Shown: positions 37,944 through 53,177 of the stretch, one piece after another | Position numbering within the stretch: position 1 is the first letter of the stretch | Layout of the letters: the number at the start of each line of letters is the position of its first letter | Assembly (NCBI GenBank): GCA_963966185.1 | Contig: CAWZYM010000216.1 | Coordinates: 628,501 to 692,500, forward strand | Direction of reading: 5' to 3' | Length of the DNA stretch: 64,000 nucleotides | Origin: Rhabditoides inermis | Lineage: Eukaryota > Nematoda > Chromadorea > Rhabditida > Rhabditidae | The notes under the pieces: model-generated | Databases searched by the model: none | Told to the model about the DNA's origin: nothing | What the model saw: the letters and a program-made list of their open reading frames with translations, nothing else | Position numbers and translations under genes: made by a program

Positions 37944-40900
37944 TGGCGTCATATGAAATTGAACTATGAGCCGGCATGTTAGCATATCGGCTCGTCCATT
38001 TGTAATTCGTGGGGTTAAGGCGATTGATCACCGGAAGTGCACGTGAAGAGAGAGGGGAGGAGGATAGTACTGTGTGACCGGGACATGTACCTCTGATGTA
38101 AGCTGTAGAAACTCTAAATGATATGTTCAAACAGTGGAAATCTCATGAAAAATGATGAGTCGCATTCCTGATTCAATTGAACTCGGTCTAGGAACATTTC
38201 TTCAAATAACCTCGATTGTTCTTTCATGCCGAACAATTTCGGCACTACGCAACACTTTTTTCATGAAAGAAATCCTGATTGACCAACTCGATCCTGGTCT
38301 AGGAACATCGACATGAATTTCAAGTGCAATAGAACGACTGGAACTCGGTCTTGGTGCAGGGACATGGAATGAGCGGGAGGAGTGGAGTGCCCGTCTCGAA
38401 CCCCTTGCTCCCCTTGCAGATCGGCTACGTGTTGACGGGGGCGCGCGGTCTGCGCGGCTACGCCACCTACCTGCTGGAGGGCCTCGGCGGGTGGACGGGC
38501 GAGGAGGCCAAGCTCGGCAGTCTCGTCATCAGTCAGTTGATAATAGTTTAATAGTTTATTACCGTGTTGAGTACTTAACATAGGCATCATAGGAAAACAG
38601 TTGATAACAGTTGATAGTTGATACCTTCCACAGTTTCACTACGAATCAACGAAATTAGTGTGCGTAGCGCCAGAAATTAATCCAAACAGTTTTTTGTTTT
38701 GTTTTTGATGACCGTGGAGGTCAAGCTTAGAACTTGTTTGTTTGTTTCAGTAGAACGGAAGCAGTTTGCGTCAATAGCGTGTGTAAAATAAGAAGGTCAG
38801 TTAGAGCACTGGATTCAAATGTTTCCGATGATTAACTGACGGTTGGATCAGCGTTAAACTATACATGACGATGGAACGTATATTCGAAAGGCTGTATTTG
38901 TTGTTGTTTGTTTTCTACTACCAAAACACGGCTGAACTATAGTGTCTCGAAATAGCTTGACCTGATTGTTCGCTGCGTTTATTTTTGGATACTCGCGTTT
39001 TTTTCTGATAAGCGGTACATGCTAGTCGTGATGTAATCTCATGCGGAAGACCACTGAACCACTGATAGTTGATTTGATTTGGAAGTGCGCATCAGTCTCG
39101 ATCAACGATCAGCGATCAAACGATAGCTGGCGGAAGCTATAAACACGAATACTACTATTCCACGAAGAAGTTATGTCCATAGTTTTATGGCGTGTCGATA
39201 AAAAAATCTGAATCATAGATAACTTGCTCCAAGTGAGTTTATGACGCGCTTTTCTTTCTTCGATTCGCATTCGGGTATGAGTGAATGTGCAATGCGATTA
39301 CGGCTGGTTGTGGTTTCGTCTGCTAGGAGAGTTGATCACATGATCTTGTGATCCGATGCGCTTTTGCATTTGATCAACTATGGGGATCGACTAGTTCTGT
39401 TGTACACAGAAAAAGATCGTGCCTTCTCTAGTAGATATATGTGAAGTAGTCCGGAGAAAGGATATGGTTAATAAAGTGCAAACATTACGGAATATGAGCG
39501 AGGTGAATCGGTTCACAAGCGAGTGCAATCTCTAAAAACCGCAACATACTAGAATGGATGCATTGAGGTCTGGTGCGCCTGCCGATGACTAGAATGACTA
39601 GAAACATACTAGAATGCATACATTGAGGTCTGGTGCGCCTGCCGATGACTAGAATGACTAGAAACATACTAGAATGCATACATTGAGGTCTGGTGCGCCT
39701 GCCGATGACTAGAATGACTAGAAACATACTAGAATGCATACATTGAGGTCTGGTGCGCCTGCCGATGACTAGAATGACTAGAAACATACTAGAATGCATA
39801 CATTGAGGTCTGGTGCGCCTGCCGATGACTAGAATGACTAGAAACATACTAGAATGCATACATTGAGGTCTGGTGCGCCTGCCGATGACTAGAATGACTA
39901 GAAACATACTAGAATGCATACATTGAGGTCTGGTGCGCCTGCCGATGACTAGAATGACTAGAAACATACTAGAATGCATACATTGAGGTCTGGTGCGCCT
40001 GCCGATGACTAGAATGACTAGAAACATACTAGAATGCATACATTGAGGTCTGGTGCGCCTGCCGATGACTAGAATGACTAGAAACATACTAGAATGCATA
40101 CATTGAGGTCTGGTGCGCCTGCCGATGACTAGAATGACTAGAAACATACTAGAATGCATACATTGAGGTCTGGTGCGCCTGCCGATGACTAGAATGACTA
40201 GAAACATACTAGAATGCATACATTGAGGTCTGGTGCGCCTGCCGATGACTAGAATGACTAGAAACATACTAGAATGCATACATTGAGGTCTGGTGCGCCT
40301 GCCGATGACGCTGGTGCCCGTGTTGGTGGTGGACCGGCTCGGCCGCCGGCCCCTCATCCTCCTCTCCATATGCGTCAGTCTCGCCTCTCTGGCTGCCATG
40401 GTGGCTGCGACGAACATAGGAGCCAGCTGGAAGGTACGCCTCGACATCTGTCTCGAGCTGGTATTTGTATTGGCTGGTGCGTTGTTGACCTGGTCAGCAC
40501 CGGGTGTAGCTAGCCATAAGTAGCGGTTCGTCTAGGCATTTCGAATATGCTGTTTAGAGGAGACTGAGTAACTGTAGACTGACTCCATCACTGTGGTTAT
40601 TGAAGTGCTTGATCGGTTTCGCTGTGCGATATTTAGAATTTATATATCTATTTTGTCAGTGGGTGACTCTGATCTCGCTGGCGACGCTGCTGCTCATCAA
40701 CGCGTGCGGACTGGGCAGTGTGAGCAGGTGAGCAAGGAGATCTGTCTCCCCTCTCTCTCCCTCTCTCTCCCTCCCTCTCTCTCCCTTTCTTTCCATCTCT
40801 CTAAATCTCTTCCCCACTCTCTTTCTTTATTCATCTTACGATCTCCCTTTCTCCCTCTCCCTCTCCCTCTCTCTCCTCTATCTCTCGCTCTCTCTCTCTC

Positions 40901-41622
40901 CCACCCTTTCTCTTCTTCTCTCCCCCTCTCTCTCTCTCCCTCTCTCTCACCCCTTCCCCTACAGATTCTACGCGGGCGAGCTGGTGCCCCGCCACCTGCT
41001 CCTCTCCACCGTCTCTATCGTCAACAACATCGAGATGTTCACTAAGATTGGCATCGAGTTTGCCTGGTTTCCGCTGGCCAACGCGGTGAGTGAGAAGGGA
41101 GGGAGGGGGAGGGAGAGGGAAAGAGATGGAAAGGGAGGAGAGAGAGAAAGAGAGAGAAAGAGACAGGTAGACAGAGGGAGTACCTCATCTTCAGATTGGC
41201 GCGCAGTCGCTCCTTCTCTTCCTCGTCCCCACCACTCTGTTTGTGGTGATAGTGTGGCTGTGCGCGCCCGAGACGAGCAAGCGCGACGTCAATGAGGTGA
41301 GTGGGGGCGTCGTGGGTGGTCTCGGGACGTCGTGGGTGGTCCGGTGTCTTTGTGGGTGGTCTAGGAACGTCGTGGATGGTCTAGGGACTCTGTGGATGGT
41401 CCGGTGTCTTTGTGGGTGGTCTAGGAACGTCGTGGATGGTCTAGGTACTCTGTGGGTGGTTCTGTGACTTTGTGGGTGGTCTAGGGACGTCGTGGGTGGT
41501 CTAGAGACTTTGTGGGTGGTCTAGTGACGTCATCAGTTCCTTGGTCACTTGGGTGATCATTGCCTTTGCAGGTGCTGAACAACGTGGCCAAGCGGCACAA
41601 GATTGACGCTCACTTTGAGTGA
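35059..41622 (+). CDS. MFS sugar transporter (SLC2/GLUT-like), 541 aa
   Basis: A 12-helix plasma-membrane carrier of the sugar-porter family; substrate not predictable. 15 exons in phase: 35059-35236, 35288-35391, 35564-35659, 35956-36062, 36650-36762, 36825-36908, 36953-37032, 37084-37236, 37350-37460, 38420-38531, 40288-40433, 40660-40727, 40965-41085, 41195-41296, 41572-41622 (TGA). Family signatures are RIGRK after helix 2, ECAPSSIRGRIAALQ after helix 4, a charged central loop (SQEKEEEKAEEDKTKSQEN), VDRLGRRPL after helix 8 and APETSKRDVNE after helix 12. The N-terminus is hydrophilic, starting MTSLETGEYKEE. Intron 10 ends in a 60-bp x 13 array that includes the exon 11 acceptor. Intron 8 is built of CTGTCA repeats, and introns 5-6 are rich in TACGGTA. 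A start further upstream by trans-splicing is possible, but the ATG fits. Confidence 0.92.
36057..36310 (+). repeat. Tandem duplication over the donor of transporter exon 4
   Basis: GCTGTG GTGGGTCGGGGT at the exon 4 end (donor at 36063) recurs as GCTGTG GTGGATTGGGGT at 36205, followed in both by AATCAATCAATTAT, CCTGACTGTACAACAA and GTGTGAAA or close variants. Unit about 147 bp. Confidence 0.8.
37237..37349 (+). repeat. Transporter intron 8 made of CTGTCA repeats
   Basis: Nearly the whole 113-bp intron is a degenerate repeat of CTGTCA/CTGTCACC units, and its last unit supplies the acceptor CTGTCAG. Other TGTCAG sites earlier in the intron are potential acceptors. Confidence 0.7.
37588..37629. 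repeat. (GA)n microsatellite
   Basis: Pure GA tract in transporter intron 9; a second interrupted one is at 37879-37943. Confidence 0.9.
39541..40309 (+). repeat. 60-bp minisatellite, 13 units, including a splice acceptor
   Basis: Twelve full 60-bp units (39541-40260) plus a partial 13th (40261-40309). The 11 units from 39601 look identical; the first differs at a few sites. Each contains CATTGAG followed by GTCTGGTGCGCCTGCCGATGA, which in the last unit is the acceptor and first coding bases of transporter exon 11. Entering an earlier unit and reading on gives ...LVRLPMTRMTR and then a stop at TGA within the next CATTGAG. Confidence 0.97.
41304..41530 (+). repeat. About 18-22-bp GT-rich minisatellite in transporter intron 14
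   Basis: Some eleven imperfect units of the type GTGGGTGGTCTAGGGACGTC with variants (GTGGATGGTC, CCGGTGTCTT) fill most of the intron. Confidence 0.85.
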
Positions 41623-41944
41623 GGAGAGAGATCGAGGTTCTTCCTTTACCGGAACAGCTGACTCCTCCCCAGCCCCACTGCTCCCCCTTTGCATGCTTTA
41701 TCCAGGTAGCTTACACAGATTATACTTTGTCTCACGTTGTCTCACGTTTTGATTGTGTATCACTAATGATGCCTTTTCTTATTGTGCAATTTCTTGATCT
41801 GCTTTCCCTTTTTGACACTGCTGACTTTTTTTGACATGTTGCTCACTTCGGGTTTGATTGAGAATAATACATGGTTGAGTGAGTGAGAGAGATGACTACT
41901 AGATGTACTACTACTGTGCTCTGTGCGTTTTGAATTTGCTGTGT

Positions 41945-41950
41945 AATAAA
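41945..41950 (+). terminator. Transporter poly(A) signal
   Basis: AATAAA about 320 bases after the stop codon. The convergent SDR gene ends at 42087 on the other strand, so the two 3' ends are about 0.14 kb apart. Confidence 0.65.
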
Positions 41951-42086
41951 CAGTTTTGTTTAAGTGTGATGATATTATTTTCTTTTCACAAGACAAAAAC
42001 ATACCAATAAGCATATTCTTTCAAGGCCTGAGGGATTCTGATACAAAACACTACACAAAACTTAATTGCACGTTTGATGATTGGAT

Positions 42087-45000
42087 TTACTTGGCTGTCG
42101 TCTTGAGACTCTGGCTCGCCCTCCATTTGTGATAGTAGAAGCCGAGACGGACGGCCCGGTCGTGTAGCCTTGATTGTTTTTTTTTTAAATTTTAGTCTTT
42201 CAAAAAACGGCCCTTTTGGCTTTGAGAGCGCCTGACAATTAGCATTATAAATTAGAATTGTTACAAATCATTAGAAATTTCATAATCCTTCAAAGATGCA
42301 AATCCTGAAATTCTATTGCCACTGCTAATCAAAATTATATCATTCAGTCTCTGATTTTTCTTCTTCTTCTAAACATCCTTTATAAACAGCGTGCAGCCTG
42401 AAAAGGAAATGCAAGAAGTTTCGATAAGTGAACTTGCACCTTTCATTCGGCGCAAAAACCTAGAACCATTTAGGTTCTTGTGACTTGTGTGTGAGTGGTG
42501 TGTGATTCCGAAAAAAAGATGAATGATTCCTAGCATGTTTAGTTAGTTATTATAAATGATTGATTGATTGATTGTAACTAGCAAGTGGTCTGTTTCGGAA
42601 GAGAGATAAACATACACATACCATGCTGGCAGGAACGAGATCGGGATGTAGAAGAACGTGGCGTCTTTTCCGCAGCGATATCGCGAGCGCGGATGACTGG
42701 AATTATTGAGAAAAAATTTATACAACGGTAATAAAATATCTATGGTTTACAGTCGCATCTACAAAATACAATTATTCACTATGATCAAGTGATCAAGATC
42801 GTTCGTAACAAGAATAAGTAATATAAAACCCGGAGCTCTACACGTCAAGAATAGTACTCTAATGGCCCATGAATGATTATCGATCAAGTAAATATCAACG
42901 AGTGAATATGAACTGACATGCTGTTGACGGCGTGATCGATGCAGTCCGTCACATCCTCCCAGTGGTACTCGCCAGTTGCCAGAAGGACACGCGAGAGGCC
43001 GGAGATCACTGAATTTGGAACGCTTCACGAATTTGCGTGTCATCCTGGGACCATGCTAATCTTCTCTGTGTGGTTCCAATTTTAGTATATGTTCATTTGG
43101 AATGAACAAAACGAACAGCCGGCTCACTAAGTACTTCCGCGTGTCTCTGACCGTGCGAAAAGATGAGAAAACGCGGCGGACTTTGAGTTGGAGTTCTTCC
43201 AATATGTATCTATCTATCTATCAGATCAGGGACAGTCTATCACAGACCATTCATTTACTCCACTCACACTCGTTCTTGTACAGCTCTCCGTACTCGGTGC
43301 GGTGCGATTGCGACAGGGATTGCCAGGACTGAAACAGGAAAAGTTCAGAGACGCGGAGAGAGTACAATAAAAAAAGAGCACAGGCCGCGTCGCGTGCTCA
43401 AGTGGCGCGCGTTGCGGCAATTGCGAAGCTTAAAGGATTTATCCGGACAATGTAATCTTGCCTGGTCTTCAGGTTGGGGTCGCTTTTGTTTTGTTCTCGT
43501 CAGTGAAACTTTCTTAAAATTGTATAAACGAGGAAAAATTGTTTGTATTTTTTTTAAACAGTTTTTTCGCGCAAGCAGAAGTTTAAAACTTGTCTTCAAT
43601 GAAGAGAACGCAAGCGACCCCATCCTGAAGATCAGGGAATAATACATTGTCCGGATACATCCTTTAAGAAAGCGAGGACGAACAAGATGACTGTAATAAT
43701 GACCTGCCGTAGTTTGCAGAATGTGCTACCTGCTAGAGGGATAGCTGTCAGATGAAATGGGAATGAGAGAAGGATGCATATCCCACCTTTCTGAGCGTGC
43801 TCTTCACATTGTCCGTGTCCATTCTGGGTGTCCTGTACACTCCCGGCTCGACGATCGAACACTTCACCCCGAACCGGTACAGCTCCTGCCGTATGGTCTC
43901 GCCGTACGCCTAGCAACACAACTTGTCAAAACAAACGGGCGGCGCTCGGCGCGCGCTTTTCCTCATTTGTTGCTGTCGGTGGGAGCGTTTCCCTTTTTCC
44001 CGCATGTATATGTTACACAGTATTTCTATATACAACTGATGGCTTTTGCTGCAATAGAAGCTTGAATTTGTCAACAACAAAAAATAATATTTCAAAAAAA
44101 AACGATACGAAACACAATGTGATTGAGAATGAGTTGTGGTGAATAAACTCCTTACACAATATCACTCACCTCGACAGCGTGCTGGGCCACAGCGTACGGC
44201 AAAACTACAGTACTACTGTACACACAATATAAACTACAGTACTACTGTACACAATATCACCTCGACAGCGTGCTGGGCCACCGCGTACGGCCCCACGTAA
44301 GGCAGCCCCGTCCTTCCAGCCACAGAGGAGACGAACACCAGCCGGCCCTTGCACGCCTTGATGTGGTGCTGCAGCGCCTGATCAGAGAGAGAGAGACGGT
44401 GAAACGTACACTGCGTGTTTTTGTTTTGTACGTTTCGTGATCATGTTTGCAGGGCCTGACAGGGGAAGTCCGTTCCACATGAAACACACTAACACGCTTT
44501 TTGTTTTGTATATGGTTTCTCCCAATTTCGACTGTTCAGCAACTAGCGGTGGTGTCTGTCGGTAGAAACTACATTACTACATACTACAATTTTTTTCTCT
44601 TTCATTTATACCGGTACCTAGAGCGACATTTCAAATACCGAATACCAAACGTATGTCAGGATACCCCTTCTAAAACTCTGGTTCAAACTTCAGCTGAGCG
44701 TATTTTCAATTTCAAACCTTTTTTTTAATAATTGAACGGTGGTTATCGAAGGAAATGAAATTTTCACTTTATCAGAGTTTTGAAAAGTGGTATCCGATTT
44801 CGATTTACTCAGATCCTTTATGTTACGTGTTGTTGATTATTCGAACAAACTGTTTGACTCGAACTGATATGAGCTGAACATGAGAGATATAGAGATACTC
44901 ACATGCGTGATGCGGATCGCTGAGAGACAGTTTTTCTCCAAAGCGTTCTGGTAGTTTTCCGTGGTGCACCTGAAACACTCGACATGCCTGCTATAAGCAC

Positions 45001-45477
45001 TCTTATCTTTGTCACGAGACCCGTATGTTTTGAAAGCTGATAACAAGTTGGCAACAACATCCACTTGGTTTGTGTCCCGTTGATTGGAAAACGAGCGATG
45101 AGTGATGTCAGTCTCGATCTTCGAAACAAGCAGCGAGAGCGGAAAGACACTGCAAACCCCTCCACCCACCAGTCGTCGGGTCCGTGCGCGGAAAACTCGC
45201 CGGCCGTGTGTATGATCGACCAGAGAACTGAACATGTGTGGTGTATATATTGGTTGTTTGGGCTTCGTACGCATACCTTCGCCGTTCTTGAGATTGTCAT
45301 CCACAAACTTCACGGCATCTCTGAAGCATTTTTTGGGTTATGAAATTGTGGCAAAAGCGCAAAAGCAGATTTTTAGGAACTCTTTTTCTTCGTGGCGGGA
45401 ACAATATTTCCTAGTTTAGAGAAAAAAGAAAGAGAGAGAGAGAGAGGGAGAGAGAGAGAGAGAGAGGGAGAGAGAGA

Positions 45478-45512
<35 letters not shown>

Positions 45513-46223
45513 CCTGCTCACCGCACACTCTGCTCATCGGTTGGGTCCATTCTGATCGGCATGAGTCGACCTCCGTAGTAGCCCGTCGACTTGCTGCCTG
45601 TCTTTACCAGATCGTAGGTCTGAAATAATATTTACAGAAGTCCTATAATAATGGTTTTATAATGGTAATGGTCTTATAATGGTTTCATAGAAGTCCTAAT
45701 AAACTCCCCCCCCCCTCTCTCCGTTTTACAGAAGTCCTAATAAAATACCTAATGGTGAGATAATTATATAGACATCGTGATTGACTCATATGTCATAAAT
45801 GTCCCGAAAAACCGAACTCCTATTGCCACACTTTTTTTTGTTTCACCCGCACGCTGATTGGTTAGATGAGCTAGCGAGGCCCCGCCCCATCAGCTGTGAG
45901 GTCAGCTGTTGACTGGTTGACTCACTTCCTCATCGGAAACCGCTGCAAACACGTGAATGCCTTTGATTGCCAGTCGCACGCCCAGCGAGAATCCGAACCC
46001 GTCATTGCAATCGGTGATGAACACGGCCTACGGTACTGCGATTAGGTCAACAATCAGTTTGGCGCAAACAATTACGCTCACCTTCTTTCGTTGGTCTTTC
46101 ACTTCTTTCCGCTCCCAAAGCCACCTGAAAAAAGTCAGTCCTAATACTTAAAAAAAAGAATACTAACCTCACGAAAAAGTAGGCAATTATCGCCTGAGCG
46201 ACTACGAGAAAATATACAATCAT
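42087..46223 (-). CDS. Retinol-dehydrogenase-like SDR with altered catalytic residues, 338 aa
   Basis: 13 exons in phase: 46223-46168, 46124-46082, 46027-45926, 45619-45522, 45320-45277, 45227-45170, 44969-44903, 44377-44261, 43909-43787, 43328-43268, 43008-42918, 42696-42622, 42168-42087 (TAA). An N-terminal membrane anchor (MIVYFLVVAQAIIAYFFV) is followed by a Rossmann fold; RDH/17beta-HSD6-type SDRs of this length sit on the ER membrane and oxidise retinoids or steroids. Family features are VSSVAGRTGLP, IVEPGVYRTPRM and HPRSRYRCGKDATFFY near the end. Key sites have changed. The cofactor motif TGxxxGFG reads TDCNDGFG (38-45). The NNAG position reads IHTAG. The active site keeps S174 and Y187, but the lysine four residues later is Gln191 (YAVAQ). 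It may be a pseudoenzyme or have altered cofactor use. The last exon's acceptor (ATCAAG) is weak. Confidence 0.88.
43012..43093 (-). ncRNA. U6 snRNA-like sequence ending at an SDR splice acceptor
   Basis: On the minus strand it reads AACATATACTAAAATTGG, then ACACAGAGAAG (the ACAGAGA box), TTAGCATGG (with the AGC triad), AGGATGACACG and CAAATTCGTGAAGCGTTCC, which is U6 spliceosomal RNA. The 5' stem-loop is missing, and about six bases are deleted in the internal stem-loop (GGTCCC runs straight into AGGATG), so it is a U6-derived pseudogene, not a working gene. Its 3' end (TTCCAAATT) is followed at once by CAG, the acceptor of SDR exon 11. Confidence 0.85.
44167..44300 (-). repeat. Copied exon 8 end and donor of the SDR gene
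   Basis: The plus-strand block CACCTCGACAGCGTGCTGGG (exon 8 end plus donor, from 44259) is repeated at 44167-44199. Between them ACTACAGTACTACTGTACAC is itself duplicated. The second copy is a usable-looking donor (GTGAGT) further into the intron. Confidence 0.8.
45424..45512. repeat. (GA)n tract in SDR intron 4
   Basis: GAGAGA/GGGAGA microsatellite directly beside the exon 4 donor at 45522. Confidence 0.9.
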
Positions 46224-49363
<3,140 letters not shown>

Positions 49364-50465
49364 ATGCCTCGCCGCACCTCTCATCCCTCTCGTGAGCCGT
49401 GGCTGCACTGCTTGTCTTCTCGTCGCTCGGCTCCCGACACGGCATCGATCCGGCGGGCGCTCTCGAAGGCAGCCGCCGCCGGCTCTGCCCCCGTCCTCCC
49501 TTCCATCCCTCCCCCACCCATGCATAACATGCGGCCTTCCACCAGCGCCGACACGGACCTGAAGCCCAGCCCGTGGCAGTGGAGCTTCGACGAGGTACGT
49601 TTTCGGGGACCGTACGTTTCACGCTGCTACATTTCTCTAATGGTCCAGTGTGATTGGTTACGTTGTGGCACTTTTTTTGCTTCACTTCGACGGCTTTCTG
49701 ATAATGATCTGATCATTTGATAATGTTTCGTTTCCAGAGCAATCCGGACATAGTGTTTTCGGGCGCGCGCGTCCTGTTCCATCCGTATTATGCGTTCGGA
49801 ACCGCCGCTGTCAGGTACATTTTGTATTATATTATATTATGTATTATTGTATGTGTATTTATTGTTGATGAATGATCAGAGGTTAATTGCTTCACTCACA
49901 TAATACATTACTGAAATGTGTCTCATTTCCGTCACCTGCCCTCTTTTTTCGTCGAATCATTGCCAAAGTGCTTTCGCATTTATTTGCCCTGTTTTGTATT
50001 TGGTGAATGTGAAATGCCTCAATCGTTTGATTTCTCGTTTGTGTTTTGAGGCTCCTTGTTTATGAAAAGCCACCGATTAATCGAACTGACATCATTTATC
50101 CTTTTCTAAGCCTTTCTCTGAAATCGGATTGAGCAAGTAAGAGAGCTTGTATCCAGGAGACAATACTTTACGATACGTTAATCATACGTTCCATCGAATA
50201 CGTTTACCTATACGTTTCACGGGATACGTTTCCAGGGGCGACAAGCGGCTGGACGCGCAGACTGTCGCCTATTGGGAGATCAGTACCGTAAGGAAACTCT
50301 ACGGAACTAGTGTCATGTTCGGAGTAGGCACGGATAAGGCGGCGGTGAGTCACCCCTCTCTCTCTCTCTCCCCCCCCCTCTCTCTCTCTCTCTCGCTCTC
50401 CCCCCCTCTCTCTCTCTCTCGCTCTCTCTCTATCTCTCTCTCGCTCTCTCCTCTCTCTCTCTCTC

Positions 50466-50503
<38 letters not shown>

Positions 50504-51342
50504 CTCGCGTTTCAAACCACAATCGCGCCAAAACACGTAGTATAAAAAGCGGACACGCGGCTAACCCGTACCGCCGGAAAAAAGGGAGAGAGAGGAATGG
50601 TGCCGGTGTGAGCGTGCCATTTCGTACCCCTCGTCTCACAACAAATCGCCATTGGCATGCGGAATAGGCTCGGGTATGAGAGAGAGAGAACAGCTGTTCT
50701 GAGCATATAGGGGCTCTTCGCGGGCACGCTGTACCGTATAATTACCGTATTGTGTGGCCATTAGAGCGCTAATATGGTGGTTGTGATTGTGAATCACGTT
50801 GATTTCCATCACATCATGACACAAACACTCAATTTGCATATTGAAACAGCTGGATAAGCGGGTGTTTGACTCGTAAATTGTCATTGTAGTAATGTAGTAG
50901 ATAGTGATATTTCCAATCCGTTCGCTGTGTCTGATCCCTTGCACCCTTCCCCTTTCAAATACATATCAAACTGACAAAGTAAAAGAAGTACACCTAATAC
51001 CTACATACTTACCCTCTTGGGACGGACAAGAAGCTAACTAGGAATAGACTGGTAGACGCATGAAAAACGCATTGGCTCAATTCAATCGCTCAATGAGACT
51101 AACCTGACATTCACAAAGATGTCGCAAGCAGAAAATCGCTACCTTTTAAGAACGACATACATAAAAACTGCAGACAACTTTTATCAAGCGTAGTCTCATA
51201 ACTTTTCCGCACCCTTTTGTAAGGAAACTAACAAAAATCGCAATATACACCATTTTTCTACAGACACATAGACCATCCCTCCCTCTGCACACCCGCAAAT
51301 GTCTCAATAAACACCATTCTCTATTCAACAAACCTCTCTCTC

Positions 51343-51386
<44 letters not shown>

Positions 51387-53049
51387 ACCTCTCTCTCTCT
51401 CTCTAACCTCTCCCCTCCTCGCAGACCCGCGCCTCGCAGTGCTTCTCGCACCTACTCGGGCACGACTCGTGCAGCTACGGCCTGTCCCATCACGGAGTCG
51501 CACATCACAACGGACTGCAGGTGCAGGTGGGTGTACTTGTACTGTTATTATTATTTTATTTTTTTATTATTTTTATTGAGGTAGTTATTGTTATTATTTC
51601 TTTATTTGTATTGTATTGTGTATGTTCATCATGATGAACTGCAGATGGGTATACGGGATACGGGACTTGTTTTGGTACTATATCAGTTATCAGTGTTATT
51701 AGTCATCGTTTAGCTGAGTGAGAGGGAAGGTGAATCGTAAATACATATTGTAATGTCACTATTATTATGTATTGACTATCATTATTTATCAGTAGTAATA
51801 TTGGTTTGGTTGGTAAGAATAGCTGTGCAGCAGACAGAGGGATTACTGCAGGGTTGCAATATAATTCCGTTTTGTGTCTAGCTATGAGGTTTTCACTTCC
51901 TCAGATATACTATTTGTTGAATCTCAGTTAGCGAAGCGAACTTTGAGTGAACAATGAGCAAATAATCCGTTGCAGGTGTGCTCCCCCCTCTCGCAGCCCA
52001 ACCTCTCCGTTGGCGTACTCTTCGACGGGCCCAACCGACGCGTGTCGTACTTCAAGAACGGACAGCACATATGCACGCCTTTCGTCGACATCGACCTCTC
52101 CGAACCGCTCTATCCCATGATCAGCAGGTCCGTTAATACTTTCCGAAAATGGCTTTGTCTCGATAACCATTTGTAACACCACTTGAACTGTACCATAAAC
52201 GACAGTTTTATTTATGCAGTGCAATCAGTTCGGTATACTGTATGTTCAAAATACGATGAGCTGGTTTCGAAACTGATGTATTTCTATACGTCTTTTTTCA
52301 TTATGTATCTATCTAATTTCAATTCATTTTAGTACGGCGCAACGCAGCGAGTTCGTGTTGCACTCGATGCTCTCGCGACATGTCTGTCCCAATCTGCTGG
52401 AGAGGGCGATGGAACAGGTGAGAGAGAGAGAGAGGGAGGGAGAGGGGGAGAGGGAGAGAGAGAGAGGGAGGGATAGACAGGGATGAGGTGAGAGAGAGGG
52501 GGGAGATGGAGAGGATAGAGAGGAAAGGAGAGAGAGAGGATAGAGAGGGAGGAAGAGAGGGAGAGAGAGAAAAAGGGAGAGAGAGGGAGAAGAAAAGAGA
52601 GAGAGAGAGAGGGAGAGAGAGGGAGAGAGGGAGGGAGGGAGAGAGGGGGAGAGAGAGGGAGAGAGAGAGAGGGAGGGAGAGAGAGGGAGGGAGGGAGAGA
52701 GAGGGAGAGAGAGAGGGAGGGAGGGGAGAGAGAGAGAGGGAGAGAGAGATGGTGAGAGAGGGATAGAGAGAGAGAGAGAGGGGGGGGAGAGAGGGAGAGG
52801 GGAGAGAGAGAGAGAGAGTTCATTTCCCCTCCGCAGGTCGCCGCGCAGTGCTCGCCGGACCTCCCGATCGACACTCTTCCTCTGCCTGTCGACATCAAGA
52901 AGCGGATAGCCGCGCGGGTGAGCAAGAGGTGAGCACCTCCTCTTTCTCTCTCCTCTCCCCTCTCTCCCCTCTCTCCCTCCCTCACTCCCTTTCTCCTCCC
53001 CCTCTCCCCCCCTCTCCCCCCCTCTCTCCCTCTCTCTCCCTCCCTCTCT

Positions 53050-53080
<31 letters not shown>

Positions 53081-53139
53081 CTTCTCTCTCTTTCTTTCTC
53101 TCTCGCTCTCTCCTCTCTCTCTCTCTCTCTATCCCTCTC

Positions 53140-53177
<38 letters not shown>

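Noticed and set aside
39541..40309. CRISPR-like array
   Set aside because: Units are directly adjacent and identical with no variable spacers, and the genome is eukaryotic; it is a minisatellite.
39485..40447. A 320-codon minus-strand open frame with 12 identical 20-residue repeats
   Set aside because: It is the reverse reading of the 60-bp array (60 is a multiple of three, so one frame stays open). It overlaps transporter exon 11 and has no other support.
43012..43093. Functional U6 snRNA gene
   Set aside because: The 5' stem-loop and part of the internal stem-loop are missing and no T-run terminator follows; it is a derived copy.
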